Source: Alkalihalobacillus bogoriensis ATCC BAA-922 (GTDB lineage: Bacteria; Bacillota; Bacilli; Bacillales; Bacillaceae_F). From it: a DNA stretch of 64,000 nucleotides. Both the position numbers and the translations under genes were made by a program. The notes below the pieces were generated by a model. That model was not told the origin of the DNA. It did not search any database and saw nothing but the letters and a program-made list of their open reading frames with translations. The DNA is taken from assembly GCF_000621445.1 (NCBI RefSeq), contig NZ_JHYI01000014.1:62001-126000 (forward strand), given 5' to 3'. How positions within the stretch are numbered: the first letter of the stretch is position 1; each line of letters opens with the position of its first letter. Shown here in pieces: positions 1-8,989 of this stretch.

Positions 1-19
1 TGAACGTAAACTACTGCAG

Positions 20-74
20 AAGCATAGGTGAGACCTCATCGTTCATAGCACGAGAAGGCTCACCGGTCATGCTT
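20..74. other. Imperfect hairpin at the left edge
   Basis: AAGCATAGGTGAG at 20-32 can pair with CTCACC (59-64) and ATGCTT (69-74), leaving a loop of about 26 nt. There is no U-run after it, so it is not a clear terminator. The preceding gene lies outside the window, so its role is unknown. Confidence 0.25.
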
Positions 75-162
75 GGTATGTTTTTGTAGAAGGGAAGAAA
101 GATTCTATAATGGATTGCGTGAATTTTCTTTTTATGTTACCTTTATAAGATGAAATGACTAT

Positions 163-177
163 TTTAGTTTTTTGGTC
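163..177. promoter_or_regulatory. Candidate TetR (YhgD) operator 1
   Basis: TTTAGTTTTTTGGTC sits 18 bp before the regulator's start codon. Its exact reverse complement occurs at 800-814, upstream of yhgE. A 15-bp word shared in front of a TetR gene and its likely target is what an autoregulated repressor would give. Binding itself is inference. Confidence 0.45.
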
Positions 178-195
178 GACTGAGGGAGAAAGAAT

Positions 196-768
196 ATGGA
201 AAATGAGAAAAAGAAATGGATAGTAGAAGCAGCAACAAAATCGTTTTCGCTTTTTGGTTATAAAGCAACGACAATGGATCAAGTGGCGAAAATAGCGAAA
301 GTTGGAAAAGGAACGATATATACGTATTTCTCTACAAAAGAAGAGCTGTTAAAAGCAATCATTGAAGATATTGGTAGGCAAATGAGAGACGTGGCAACAC
401 AATCCATCGACCCTACAGCGTCTTTTATAAATAACTTTAGTGCAGCATTAGGAGGAGTTGTTGCGTTCCGTGAAAAACACGAATTAACAATTAAGCTCTT
501 TCAAGAAGTAAAAGAAATTGGAACGCCAGCCGTTGTCGATGCACTGCAATCGCTAGAAGTAGAAATATGTGATTTTATTGAAACAAGTATTATTAAAGCG
601 ATTGAAAAAGGAGAACTGAAGGAATGCAACCCGAAAATTACGGCTTTCCTTATGTTTAAAATGTATATTAACTTAGTGAATGATTGGAAAGAACGGCATG
701 AACCGCTTCCTAAAGAAGAAGTAGCAAGATTAATAGAAATGTATTTTATGGATGGACTAGCGACATAA
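196..768 (+). CDS. yhgD: TetR/AcrR family transcriptional regulator (YhgD-like)
   Basis: A 190-residue repressor of usual TetR length. The N-terminal helix-turn-helix is at about residues 8-56 (FGYKATTMDQVAKIAKVGKG followed by TIYTYF), and the helical C-terminal half would bind an unknown ligand. The start ATG has GAGGGAGA upstream. It lies 115 bp before yhgE in the same orientation, the same pairing as yhgD-yhgE in Bacillus subtilis, where they follow the hem genes. It probably represses itself and yhgE through the shared word at 163-177 and 800-814. The ligand cannot be read from the sequence. Confidence 0.85.
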   Translation: MENEKKKWIVEAATKSFSLFGYKATTMDQVAKIAKVGKGTIYTYFSTKEELLKAIIEDIGRQMRDVATQSIDPTASFINNFSAALGGVVAFREKHELTIKLFQEVKEIGTPAVVDALQSLEVEICDFIETSIIKAIEKGELKECNPKITAFLMFKMYINLVNDWKERHEPLPKEEVARLIEMYFMDGLAT

Positions 769-799
769 AGAGTTAGTCTTTCTTTTTTACTATTATTAT

Positions 800-814
800 G
801 ACCAAAAAACTAAA
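800..814. promoter_or_regulatory. Candidate TetR (YhgD) operator 2
   Basis: GACCAAAAAACTAAA, 69 bp before the yhgE start, is the reverse complement of the word at 163-177. The flanks (TG before, TCAG after) extend it into a weak dyad. Confidence 0.45.
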
Positions 815-883
815 TCAGTTATAATTACTCCTTTAAACGATATAGTGTAAAAGAGATGTCATGATTTAAAACTGGAGGGAAAA

Positions 884-3562
884 ATGAAAAACATCTGGAG
901 TATTTTCAAGCAAGATCTTCTAAATATTAAACGAGTCCCACTCGTCGGTATATTGCTGATTGGGTTAGCGATTTTACCTTCCTTGTATGCATGGTTTAAT
1001 TTAGGGGCCGCTTGGGATCCTTATGCCAACACACAAGGAGTTGCGGTTGCTGTAGTGAACGAAGACATCGGAGCAGAAATAGATGACACATATATTAATA
1101 TCGGAGAAGAACTTATTGAAAATCTTTCAGAAAATGAAAACTTAGGCTGGACATTTGTGTCTAGAGAAGTGGCAGAAAAAGGAGTTCGATATGGAGATTA
1201 CTATGCAAGTATTTACATCAATGAAACTTTTTCTCATGACTTAGTTCAAGTTTTAGAAGGAACTCCTGTTCAAGCGGAAGTGTTGTATGAAGTTAATGAA
1301 AAGGTCAATGCTATTGCGCCGAAAATGACATCAGCTGGAGCATCAACCATTGTGAAAGAAATCAATGACCAATTCAGAGTGGAAACATCAAAAGTGATTT
1401 TTCAAGAGTTTGACAAGCTTGGAGTAAAGCTTGAAGAAGAGCTGCCTACGTTTCGGAAAATGAAACAAATCGTTTATTCTTTAGAAGAACGACTTCCTGA
1501 AGTGAATGAATTCGGCCAATGGGTTATTGCTCTTGATGAAGATTGGGAGCAAGTTGAAAAAAGTGTGGAACAATTATTAGCACTTGAAGATGTATTTCCC
1601 CAAATTTATGATGGAGCCGAACATATATACAAGCTTGAGCAACAGTTTCCACGAATAAATAGAATTGGTGACGGAATCCTTCAATTAGATGAAGCCATTC
1701 CTGAAATTGAGCAAGCTGTTGGAGAGCTAAATCAAATTAATGAACATTTCACGCAAATATCAAGTTCGTTGGAAGAGGCATTAGAGAAAACAAGTCTCGC
1801 CCAAGAAACAATTACAGCTATACTAGACAGCTTACCAGACGTTGAACAGCGATCTACACTCATCCAAGATTACATGGAGGCCCTTGATACGTTTGCAAAT
1901 GAGGTAAGTAGTGTGGCGACCCCAGTTGTCGACACATTAGCCCAACAACTATTATTTATCAATCAAACTGCATCATCACTTGAACAGACACTTACATTGT
2001 TAGAAGACGAAGAAAAAGCAGAAGAGGCTATCGAAGCTTTACGTCGACTAAACGAGGAGTTACAATCCCATATCAGCGCTATAGAAAGCGCCATTGAGAT
2101 GTATACAAAATTATATGAATTAACAAATGATGAAGGGTTAGTTACAGTCATTGAAGGTTTAACACGAATGCAAGATGTTCTTGTTCGTGCTCAACATGAC
2201 GTCGCATTGATTCTTGCTCGAATGGAATCAGGTGAACCAATAGGAACAGACCGGCTTACACAAGCTCAAGATAAGGTGAAGCAAATAGAGAAACGTTCGA
2301 ATGAACTTTATATGACTTTGACAAATGACGGAGTTCAAACGATAGAAAGGGTGGTTGAACAAGCACAAGCAAATTTATCAATATCTCAACTATCAGTCGA
2401 AGATGCACATCAACAACTTCAAAATTTAGAAACCGTATTATTACACGCAGAAAAAATAACAATAGCTGGAGAAGAAACGATTCAAGAGCTACTACACGAT
2501 TTTCCAGAAATTGAGAAGAAGATAACTGAAATGACAGAAAGAATAGAACAGGATATCCCCGTTGTTATTGGTGTCATTGAGTCATTAAGCATGTTTGTCA
2601 AAAATGATTTACCGGTTCTTGAAGGTCATATTAACCAAGTGTCAGATTTATTAAAAGAAGATGTTCCTCGTATCGAGAAAAATTATGCTAAATTAGCGAA
2701 CATAGTGGAAAAGAATGTCCCTGTATTCCAGAGTTCTATCAAAGAACTAGCGGATTTTAGTCGAAAGCAATTGCCTGAAATGGAAGAAAACATTGGTGAT
2801 GCTGCCGATAGAATTCGAGAAATCGAAAAAGATGACCGTATTAATCAAATCATTACAGCACTTCGAAATGATTTAGATGAAGAAAGTGAATTTTTTTCAA
2901 GTCCAGTTGATTTAATAGAAGATGAGTTATTTCCTATTCCGAATTATGGGTCCGCCAATGTTCCTTTTTATACGACACTAAGTCTTTGGGTAGGAGCATT
3001 ATTGCTATCAAATTTAATTAGTACGAATCTTCATAAAGCAGATATTCGAGAGCATTATACGTTACGTCAAATCTATTTTGGTCGAATGATTTTATTTCTC
3101 ATCGTCGGAATGTTACAAGGGCTTTGTGTAAGTGTTGGGAATTTAACAATACTCGGTATTTACGCCGCACATCCGTTTTTATTAATTGTCTTTTCCATTG
3201 TGATCGCCATTGTATTTATGACCATTGTGTACACTCTTGCCTCCATATTAGGGAATATTGGAAAGGCATTGGCGATAGTTCTCCTAGTTCTTCAATTATC
3301 GAGTGGGGGAGGAACGTTTCCAATTGAAGTAGCTCCACCGTTTTATCAAATTATTCATCCTTTTATGCCATTCGCATATGCGATTAACTTGTTACGTGAA
3401 GCGGTTGGGGGGATTATTCCTGCGCTTGTTTGGAGAAATCTTTTCGCTCTTGCTTGCTTTTGGGTGCTTGCAATAATCGTTGGCTGTTTATTGAAGCCTC
3501 TATTAGCAGCAAGGATTCAAGAGACATATGAAAAGTCGAAGTCGAGTCGGTTAGTTGAGTAG
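884..3562 (+). CDS. yhgE: YhgE/Pip family membrane protein
   Basis: An 892-residue ABC-2-like membrane protein. One transmembrane segment near residues 18-38 is followed by the YhgE N-terminal domain, a very long extracytoplasmic helical and coiled-coil region (about 150-670) rich in Glu, Gln and Leu, then about five C-terminal transmembrane helices (about 690-880). The family includes Lactococcus phage infection protein Pip and B. subtilis YhgE. Related proteins act as phage receptors or take part in toxin export, but the physiological role here is unknown. At 892 residues it is longer than B. subtilis YhgE, mostly in the coiled-coil part. GGAGG lies just before the ATG. It follows the TetR gene, its likely regulator. 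Confidence 0.85.
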   Translation: MKNIWSIFKQDLLNIKRVPLVGILLIGLAILPSLYAWFNLGAAWDPYANTQGVAVAVVNEDIGAEIDDTYINIGEELIENLSENENLGWTFVSREVAEKGVRYGDYYASIYINETFSHDLVQVLEGTPVQAEVLYEVNEKVNAIAPKMTSAGASTIVKEINDQFRVETSKVIFQEFDKLGVKLEEELPTFRKMKQIVYSLEERLPEVNEFGQWVIALDEDWEQVEKSVEQLLALEDVFPQIYDGAEHIYKLEQQFPRINRIGDGILQLDEAIPEIEQAVGELNQINEHFTQISSSLEEALEKTSLAQETITAILDSLPDVEQRSTLIQDYMEALDTFANEVSSVATPVVDTLAQQLLFINQTASSLEQTLTLLEDEEKAEEAIEALRRLNEELQSHISAIESAIEMYTKLYELTNDEGLVTVIEGLTRMQDVLVRAQHDVALILARMESGEPIGTDRLTQAQDKVKQIEKRSNELYMTLTNDGVQTIERVVEQAQANLSISQLSVEDAHQQLQNLETVLLHAEKITIAGEETIQELLHDFPEIEKKITEMTERIEQDIPVVIGVIESLSMFVKNDLPVLEGHINQVSDLLKEDVPRIEKNYAKLANIVEKNVPVFQSSIKELADFSRKQLPEMEENIGDAADRIREIEKDDRINQIITALRNDLDEESEFFSSPVDLIEDELFPIPNYGSANVPFYTTLSLWVGALLLSNLISTNLHKADIREHYTLRQIYFGRMILFLIVGMLQGLCVSVGNLTILGIYAAHPFLLIVFSIVIAIVFMTIVYTLASILGNIGKALAIVLLVLQLSSGGGTFPIEVAPPFYQIIHPFMPFAYAINLLREAVGGIIPALVWRNLFALACFWVLAIIVGCLLKPLLAARIQETYEKSKSSRLVE

Positions 3563-3585
3563 AGGTGAAAGCCCTATAGCTGACG

Positions 3586-3771
3586 TTAACGGACATCTAT
3601 TCCGCTAATCCCTTAAAATTTGAGCTTTTTACTTTTTGTTCGGGCATATGTTCCGTTATTCGTTCAAAACAGCGACAAAAGTCTTCAGAATTTGTAATGT
3701 AACGGAACTAATGTCCGATAGCATAAACAAAATAGGATATATTGTTAAAATAGCGGAACAGATGTCCGTAA
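3586..3771. repeat. Repeat family B, copy 1
   Basis: A palindromic element of about 186 bp built from four copies of one motif, roughly CGGACATMTGTTCCGYTA: two forward (near 3590 and 3643) and two inverted (near 3704 and 3753). The other copies are at 28376, 45744 and 60897. It lies between the convergent genes yhgE and the aminopeptidase. Confidence 0.8.
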
Positions 3772-3791
3772 GAATTGTCAATATAGAGTCA

Positions 3792-3825
3792 GATGCTCAA
3801 TTCATTCAATTGAGCATCCTTTTTA
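3792..3825 (+). terminator. Rho-independent terminator of yhgE
   Basis: Stem GATGCTCAAT / ATTGAGCATC (3792-3801 with 3809-3818) followed by CCTTTTT. Confidence 0.75.
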
Positions 3826-4923
3826 CCGTAGTGCTTCAGGATTTAATCCTAACAGTTCCTCAACGACAAAGCGTCCATTTTTACTAATGAGTCTGTCGTC
3901 AAAATAAATTTCGCCACCGCCAAATTCAGGTTTTAATAATAAAACTATATCCCAATGAATACTTGATTTATTCCCATTATTAGCATCTTCATAAGCTTCG
4001 CCTAAGGCAAAATGAACACTACCGTTGATTTTCTCATCAAAGCCGATATCGTTCATGATGTTATTAATATGTGGATTTAATCCAATTGCAAATTCCCCTA
4101 AATAACGTGAACCTTCATCACTATCTAATAAGTCTATTAACCTTTGATCGTTTGTGCAATCAATTACTTTTCCGTCTTTAAATGAAAGTTGAATATTATC
4201 AAACGTTTGGCCACTATACATCGCTTTCGTATTAAAGGATATCGTACCGTTAACAGAATCTTTAATAGGAGCTGTGAAGACTTCACCATCGGGTAAATTC
4301 ACTTTTCCATCACACTTTATCGCTGGTATTCCTTTAATGGAAAATTGTAAATCAGTGTTTGGTGCTACGATACGAACGTTGTCTGTCTTCTCCATTAATT
4401 CAACAAGCGCATTCATCGCTTTTGATAATTTGCTATAGTCTGCTGTGCATGTTTCATACACAAAATTCGTATATGCCTCTGTACTCATCCCGGCAAGCTG
4501 GGCATACGCTTTTGTTGGATAGTTAAAGACGACCCATTTCTTTTTTACTTCTTCATCACTAACTGCTTTGTATGCTTGGCGAAAACGATTTCTTTTTTCA
4601 GCAGGAATATCTGCATATTCAGAAACATTATCTTCCCCTAATAAAAAAATAATCGCATCCATTTCTTTTACTTTCTCTAGTTTGAATTTAGCATCAAGCG
4701 TAAATTGTTCTTCAGAGCCAAGTAGCATCATTTTTCGATTTAACTGATAGTTTGAGATATCAATAAAAACATGACCACCTGCTTTATAAATTTGTTCGAT
4801 AAACGGTAGTAACACATCTGTGTCTTTTAAATCGAGTGCGTGAATATACACATTTTCTCCAGGTTGAACGTTAATGGAATAGGTGACAACGGTTTGCGCG
4901 AGTTGTTGCAATTGTATGGACAT
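3823..4923 (-). CDS. M29 family aminopeptidase
   Basis: A 366-residue metallo-aminopeptidase of the AmpS/PepS (thermophilic, M29) family, which removes N-terminal residues from peptides in the cytosol with a two-metal centre. The C-terminal half carries the expected acidic and histidine ligands: Glu in GEVFTAPIKDSVNG, Glu in YLGEFAIGLN, His in SVHFALGEAYED, and His-Asp in SIHWD. The open frame continues 67 codons upstream, but the ATG at 4923 has GGAGGTC eight bases before it and begins the conserved part, so it is taken as the start. It is divergent from the sigma factor gene. It is somewhat shorter than the 410-residue AmpS members, so another M29 subgroup is possible. Confidence 0.85.
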   Translation of the reverse strand: MSIQLQQLAQTVVTYSINVQPGENVYIHALDLKDTDVLLPFIEQIYKAGGHVFIDISNYQLNRKMMLLGSEEQFTLDAKFKLEKVKEMDAIIFLLGEDNVSEYADIPAEKRNRFRQAYKAVSDEEVKKKWVVFNYPTKAYAQLAGMSTEAYTNFVYETCTADYSKLSKAMNALVELMEKTDNVRIVAPNTDLQFSIKGIPAIKCDGKVNLPDGEVFTAPIKDSVNGTISFNTKAMYSGQTFDNIQLSFKDGKVIDCTNDQRLIDLLDSDEGSRYLGEFAIGLNPHINNIMNDIGFDEKINGSVHFALGEAYEDANNGNKSSIHWDIVLLLKPEFGGGEIYFDDRLISKNGRFVVEELLGLNPEALR

Positions 4924-5073
4924 AGTATAGACCTCCAAATATTTTCCCGTAGCTTTCAGCTGAAAACTATGATTATAGTAATGAATATAAGGCATTTTTG
5001 AAAAAATAGGAAGCAGGAAAGAAGGAGCATTATTTGTTCTTGATAAAATTCGTTTAAAAAAATGAAAACGTAA

Positions 5074-5100
5074 TGAACTTTTTGAGAGGGTAGAAACTCT
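5074..5100 (+). promoter_or_regulatory. Candidate ECF-type promoter of the sigma gene
   Basis: TGAACTTTTT followed by AAACTCT about 14 bases later, shortly before the sigma start, resembles a self-recognised ECF promoter. No second copy in the window confirms it. Confidence 0.3.
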
Positions 5101-5122
5101 TATTAGTAAGAGAGGTGAAACC

Positions 5123-5668
5123 ATGAATGTGACACGACTAGTGAAGAAAGCGAAAAAAGGAAATAAAGAAGCATTACTTCAACTCATAATGGAACAAAAA
5201 GATGATTATTATAAACTAGCTTATACGTATATGGGGAATCAGTATGACGCCATGGATGCCATCGAAGAGATGACGGTCATTGTTTTTGAAAAAATCAATC
5301 AACTGAAAAAAGAAGAGCGGTTTTACAGCTGGAGTAAGACGATATTAGTAAATAGCTGTCGCTCACTATTACGGAGACGAAAGAAAGTAGTACTTGTAGA
5401 AGACTGGCAACAGTATACAGAAGAGCAAGTAGCAAATACACCGAGTTTAAACCCATATCAATCTACTGATGAACATTTGGATATTTTGCAATTGCTTCAA
5501 CACGTGAACGAAGATCAAGCTGAAGCGATTAAATTAAAGTATTTCCTCGATTTGGATTATGAAACGATTGCACAGTTAACAAATGTTTCAGTTGGTACTG
5601 TAAAGTCAAGGGTCTTTCAAGGGTTAAAAAAGCTCAGAAGTTTTTATGGAGGTGAGAACGGTGAATAA
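5123..5668 (+). CDS. ECF RNA polymerase sigma factor
   Basis: A 181-residue sigma-70 family factor with only regions 2 and 4, as in ECF sigma factors. Region 2 is at about residues 20-85 (AYTYMGNQYDAMDAIEEMTV) and region 4 at about 115-175 (YFLDLDYETIAQLTNVSVGT then VKSRVFQGLKKL). Its last codons overlap the start of the anti-sigma gene, so the pair is translationally coupled and probably self-regulated. Start: ATG preceded by AGAGGTGAAACC. Expected to direct a stress or cell-envelope regulon. The signal is unknown. Confidence 0.9.
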   Translation: MNVTRLVKKAKKGNKEALLQLIMEQKDDYYKLAYTYMGNQYDAMDAIEEMTVIVFEKINQLKKEERFYSWSKTILVNSCRSLLRRRKKVVLVEDWQQYTEEQVANTPSLNPYQSTDEHLDILQLLQHVNEDQAEAIKLKYFLDLDYETIAQLTNVSVGTVKSRVFQGLKKLRSFYGGENGE

Positions 5669-6944
5669 TATTGAAAAGGACCTTGAATACGAGCGAAAAA
5701 ACATTCAACAATTAAAAGCGCCAGAACATTTTGAAGCCCAGTTAAGAAAAACACTCGAAGGGAATAAGAAAAAACGAAACCGCTCAATAGTATGGAAAGC
5801 TGCTTCTATTATTTTTATTTTCACCATTCTTTTTGGCTATAATTTCAATGCAGTTGCCTATTATAGTAAAAAAATATTAGGGTTTGAAGAAGTTGAAACG
5901 ACAACATTGAAACAATTAAATGATGAGGAATTAGGGCAAGTGATTGATAAAAAAATAGAACTACAAGACGGCACGACTTTCACAATTGATGGCATTATAT
6001 CGGATGCAAATCGTCTTGTCATGTACTATACATTAATGAATGAAAATGGCCTTGATGAGATGGGACACCCTCATTTTCACCCATATAAAATCACAGGATT
6101 TTTAACAGACTCAACGGTAATTAGCGGAACGTCATTATTAAGTGATGACGAAACAGAAATAAAAGGAGTAATGGATTTTGAAGCGGTAAGTCCGTTTGCG
6201 AAAAAATTAACTTTGCATTACTCCGATAAAGGTGGTTACATTGAGACAAATGAGGGCACGATAACATTTCCGTATAACCCAAATGAAGCATTACAAACGA
6301 TATTTAAACGTTCAATTAACAAAAAAGTAAAAGTCGATAAAGGTACGATTACATTTGATTCCATTGTAGCTACGCCAACAATGACGACTGTAAGCGGGAA
6401 AATGAATGTTGAAAATTATGACCGAATTCCGTATGGATTTAATGGAATTCAGCTTGAAGCAGACGGAAAAGAAATCGGTGCTATCGGTGCCGGTATAACC
6501 TCTTCCTTATTTGGAAGTGAGATTGAAGTGAAGTTTGATGTCATTCCAAAAGATAGTCAAACATTAGAACTTAAACTTCATGAGTTTGTTGGTTATCAAG
6601 TTGTCGATAAAACAATAACACTTGCCAATGTTAACGATGATCCGATTGACATAGGGAATAAGAAGTTATGGATTAAAGATATTATACAGTCTCACGATAA
6701 AGTGGAATTGAGAATTGCCACAGAAGAAAATGTATTGCTTGATGGTGTATATTTGCAAGCGGATGATGTTAGCGTTCCTGTGCTAACGACGAAACAACAA
6801 ATCGAAACAGAAGATGAAGACGGACAAATTTGGAAAGAACGAACGATTGTCTTTGAGACAACGATGACTCCGCTCTCACTACAAATAGAAGGTATTCATT
6901 ATGTGAAAGAATATAAGGAAACCATTCAAATCCCAGTGAAATAA
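5661..6944 (+). CDS. Membrane anti-sigma factor, DUF4179 type
   Basis: A 427-residue protein starting at GTG 5661, eight bases inside the sigma gene and after GGAGGTGA. An ATG 15 bases earlier is in frame but overlaps that ribosome site. The cytosolic N-terminus (about 1-45) would hold the sigma factor. One transmembrane segment follows at about 48-66 (WKAASIIFIFTILFGYNF), then a long extracytoplasmic part with a DUF4179-like domain and a second beta-rich domain. This is the usual layout of Bacillus anti-sigma partners such as YhdL. It has no CHCC zinc motif, so it is not a ZAS-type anti-sigma factor. Confidence 0.8.
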   Translation: MNNIEKDLEYERKNIQQLKAPEHFEAQLRKTLEGNKKKRNRSIVWKAASIIFIFTILFGYNFNAVAYYSKKILGFEEVETTTLKQLNDEELGQVIDKKIELQDGTTFTIDGIISDANRLVMYYTLMNENGLDEMGHPHFHPYKITGFLTDSTVISGTSLLSDDETEIKGVMDFEAVSPFAKKLTLHYSDKGGYIETNEGTITFPYNPNEALQTIFKRSINKKVKVDKGTITFDSIVATPTMTTVSGKMNVENYDRIPYGFNGIQLEADGKEIGAIGAGITSSLFGSEIEVKFDVIPKDSQTLELKLHEFVGYQVVDKTITLANVNDDPIDIGNKKLWIKDIIQSHDKVELRIATEENVLLDGVYLQADDVSVPVLTTKQQIETEDEDGQIWKERTIVFETTMTPLSLQIEGIHYVKEYKETIQIPVK

Positions 6945-6992
6945 AAACAACAAGCGACGTTGCATTAAAAAAGGTTGTTATAATTTTACATT

Positions 6993-7190
6993 ACTGTTGA
7001 CAAAAGGCTGACCACCATGCTATTTTTTCCTTAGGTAAACTTTTTTTACCTAAAACAACTTCGGGAGGTGAGTATACTCCAGTCGTTCATCAATGGACAT
7101 AAGCAGGTAAAGCATAGGTAACTTTCTTCATTTGAAAACAAAGTAGTAAAACTCCTCCTAAATCCCTCGACGGCCATCGAGGGATTTTTA
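6993..7190 (+). ncRNA. Candidate small RNA or truA leader
   Basis: The 317 bases between the anti-sigma gene and truA hold TTGACA at 6993, a -10-like TGCTAT 18 bases on, a strong hairpin (TTAGGTAAA pairing with TTTACCTAA, about 7033-7056), a second small stem (GGAG/CTCC near 7066-7081) and a terminator at 7161-7190. That is a complete short transcription unit of about 160 nt without a convincing open frame. It matches no riboswitch class I recognise. It could also be an attenuator for truA. Confidence 0.35.
7161..7190 (+). terminator. Rho-independent terminator
   Basis: Stem AATCCCTCGA / TCGAGGGATT with loop CGGCCA, followed by TTTT. It ends the candidate small RNA or the sigma operon, upstream of truA. 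Confidence 0.75.
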
Positions 7191-7261
7191 ACTTATATAA
7201 ACGTATGGTGTATCGTAATTTTTGATATGATAGAGGGAGAAGCAATAAAGGAGAAGAGAAA

Positions 7262-8008
7262 ATGAAAAATTATAAGCTCATCATTCAATACGATGGAAGT
7301 CGGTATAAAGGCTGGCAGCGATTAGGAAATAATGAAAATACAATACAAGGAAAAATCGAGCAAGTATTAACGGAAATGACCGGAGAAAAGATTGAGATTA
7401 TTGGAAGTAGCCGAACAGATGCAGGTGTTCATGCGTTACATCAAGTCGCAAATGTTAAAACAAACTATCAAACGTCTCCGGCAGAAATAAAAGCATATGT
7501 AAACCGGTATTTACCTCAAGACATTAGTGTTACCGACGTAGAAGAAGTTTCGGAACGTTTTCATGCACGCTACCATACGAAACAGAAAACGTATATTTAT
7601 AAAATTTGGAATCAAGATCATCCCCACCCTTTTATGCGAAAGTATAGTATGCATGTGAAGGAAAAGCTGGATATATCGAAAATAAAAAAAGCAGCTCACT
7701 TCTTTATAGGGGAACATGATTTCACAGCTTTTTCAAATGCAAAGTCTAAGAAAAAAACGATGTTTCGCGAAGTATATGGGATTGATATTCAAGAAGAAGA
7801 TGGCTTTATTCTCATTAGAGTAAATGGAAATGGTTTCCTTTATAATATGGTTAGAAAAATGGTAGGCACGTTGATTAAAGTAGGGTTAAATGAGGTTGAG
7901 GCAGAAAGCATCCCAGCAATTTTACAATCAAAGGAAAGAAATCAAGCGGGATATATGGCTGAAGCTGGCGGATTGTTGTTAGAAAAAATTGAGTTTATCG
8001 ATGAATGA
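7262..8008 (+). CDS. truA: tRNA pseudouridine(38-40) synthase TruA
   Basis: A 248-residue enzyme of normal TruA length that isomerises uridines 38-40 in the tRNA anticodon stem. The catalytic Asp is residue 53 in the conserved SSRTDAGVHALHQVAN. YKGWQR and the C-terminal NGFLYNMVRKMVGTL block also fit TruA. The start ATG has AAAGGAGA upstream. It does not sit in the usual rplM-rpsI ribosomal neighbourhood, so it may be a second TruA paralogue, as known in some Bacillus species. That is inference, because the rest of the genome is not visible. Confidence 0.92.
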   Translation: MKNYKLIIQYDGSRYKGWQRLGNNENTIQGKIEQVLTEMTGEKIEIIGSSRTDAGVHALHQVANVKTNYQTSPAEIKAYVNRYLPQDISVTDVEEVSERFHARYHTKQKTYIYKIWNQDHPHPFMRKYSMHVKEKLDISKIKKAAHFFIGEHDFTAFSNAKSKKKTMFREVYGIDIQEEDGFILIRVNGNGFLYNMVRKMVGTLIKVGLNEVEAESIPAILQSKERNQAGYMAEAGGLLLEKIEFIDE

Positions 8009-8288
8009 TAACATGAAAACTTCTCTTTTATTAGAGGAGTTTTTTTCTTTTCCGGTTCATATTGAGTTCATATTGAAAAAATATAATAAAGAGGATACAT
8101 CGTGGACAGGCTGTTGGAAAGAGGGGTTAGCTTTGATAAAAAAAGGAATCCTAACAAAATCAGAAGAAACGAATCCAAAAACACAAACCCAATCGTTATT
8201 GGGAAGAAAAAACGTTACCGATATTATTTTGCAGCTACAACAGCTCGGTGTTCAAGCAGAGTGTTGTAGAAGACCACAGCATAGGTAG
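8001..8288 (+). CDS. Hypothetical protein, 95 residues
   Basis: An open frame that overlaps the last codons of truA by eight bases and exactly fills the gap before the ribosome site of yugP. It is soluble and basic near the end (ECCRRPQHR), with a C-terminal segment NVTDIILQLQQLGVQA that looks helical. No clear Shine-Dalgarno precedes the ATG, so translation may be coupled to truA. I do not recognise a family. The tight fit between neighbours on the same strand supports it, while the weak start and plain composition count against. Confidence 0.45.
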   Translation: MNDNMKTSLLLEEFFSFPVHIEFILKKYNKEDTSWTGCWKEGLALIKKGILTKSEETNPKTQTQSLLGRKNVTDIILQLQQLGVQAECCRRPQHR

Positions 8289-8305
8289 AGGAGGAAAAAT
8301 TTCAT

Positions 8306-8986
8306 ATGTTCTTTCATCCAATGGACATCCTTATATTTCTTGCGTTAGGTTTAGCCATGTGGGCACAAACAAAAGTGAAAGGCAACTTCCAGCAATGGTC
8401 CAATGTTCGAGCTTCATCGAATATGACAGGTGCTGACGTCGCAAGATATATTCTCGACCAAGAAGGGTTAACAAATGTGAAAGTTGAATTTTCAAAAGGT
8501 GGGACGCTAAGTGATCACTATGATCCTTCAGCCAAAACCGTCCGTTTATCTGACGGTGTCTATCAAGGCTCGTCCATTTCGGCTTTAGCTGTTGCTGCGC
8601 ATGAAGTAGGACATGCCATTCAAGATGATACAAAATATGGCATGCTTGTATTACGCCATCGTTTGTTTCCACTCGCAAATTTTGGTTCTCAGCTAGCACC
8701 GATGTTATTTATTGCAGGTTTCCTCCTAAACTTAACAAACTTAATTGGAATCGGAATATTGCTCTTTTCTGGTGCGGTGCTATTCCAGGTTGTAACGCTT
8801 CCGGTCGAATTTGATGCAAGTCGAAGAGCAAGAACAAAATTGCTCCAGCTAGGTTTAATCACAAATCAAGAAGAAAAAGGAATCGGTAAAGTGTTAAATG
8901 CTGCTGCATTGACGTATGTAGCGAGTACGGCAATGGCGGTGTTCCAGTTAATCAAGTTTATCATGATATTTAGAAGTCGACGATAA
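8306..8986 (+). CDS. yugP: Zinc metallopeptidase, YugP family
   Basis: A 226-residue membrane protein with the zinc-binding motif HEVGH at about residues 98-102 (AVAAHEVGHAIQDD), an N-terminal transmembrane segment, two further hydrophobic segments at about 128-165, and a C-terminal membrane helix. The third ligand is probably the acidic residue in LPVEFDASRRA. Length and layout match B. subtilis YugP (putative neutral zinc peptidase). AGGAGG is found 12 bases before the ATG. The substrate is unknown. Confidence 0.88.
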   Translation: MFFHPMDILIFLALGLAMWAQTKVKGNFQQWSNVRASSNMTGADVARYILDQEGLTNVKVEFSKGGTLSDHYDPSAKTVRLSDGVYQGSSISALAVAAHEVGHAIQDDTKYGMLVLRHRLFPLANFGSQLAPMLFIAGFLLNLTNLIGIGILLFSGAVLFQVVTLPVEFDASRRARTKLLQLGLITNQEEKGIGKVLNAAALTYVASTAMAVFQLIKFIMIFRSRR

Positions 8987-8989
8987 TGA

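Noticed and set aside
20-74. Left-edge hairpin as a riboswitch or small RNA
   Set aside because: Matches no class I know and is cut off from its upstream context; kept only as a low-confidence hairpin.
3636-3887. Open frame across repeat B copy 1 (also at 28332-28568 and 60893-61093)
   Set aside because: The frames arise from the repeated motif (it encodes TELMSD-like strings), have no ribosome sites, and the spacer parts are not conserved.
4924-5124. 67-codon N-terminal extension of the aminopeptidase
   Set aside because: A good ribosome site lies directly before the internal ATG and the extension has no family similarity.
8331-8699. 122-codon frame opposite yugP
   Set aside because: Antisense shadow of a well-supported zinc protease gene, without a ribosome site.
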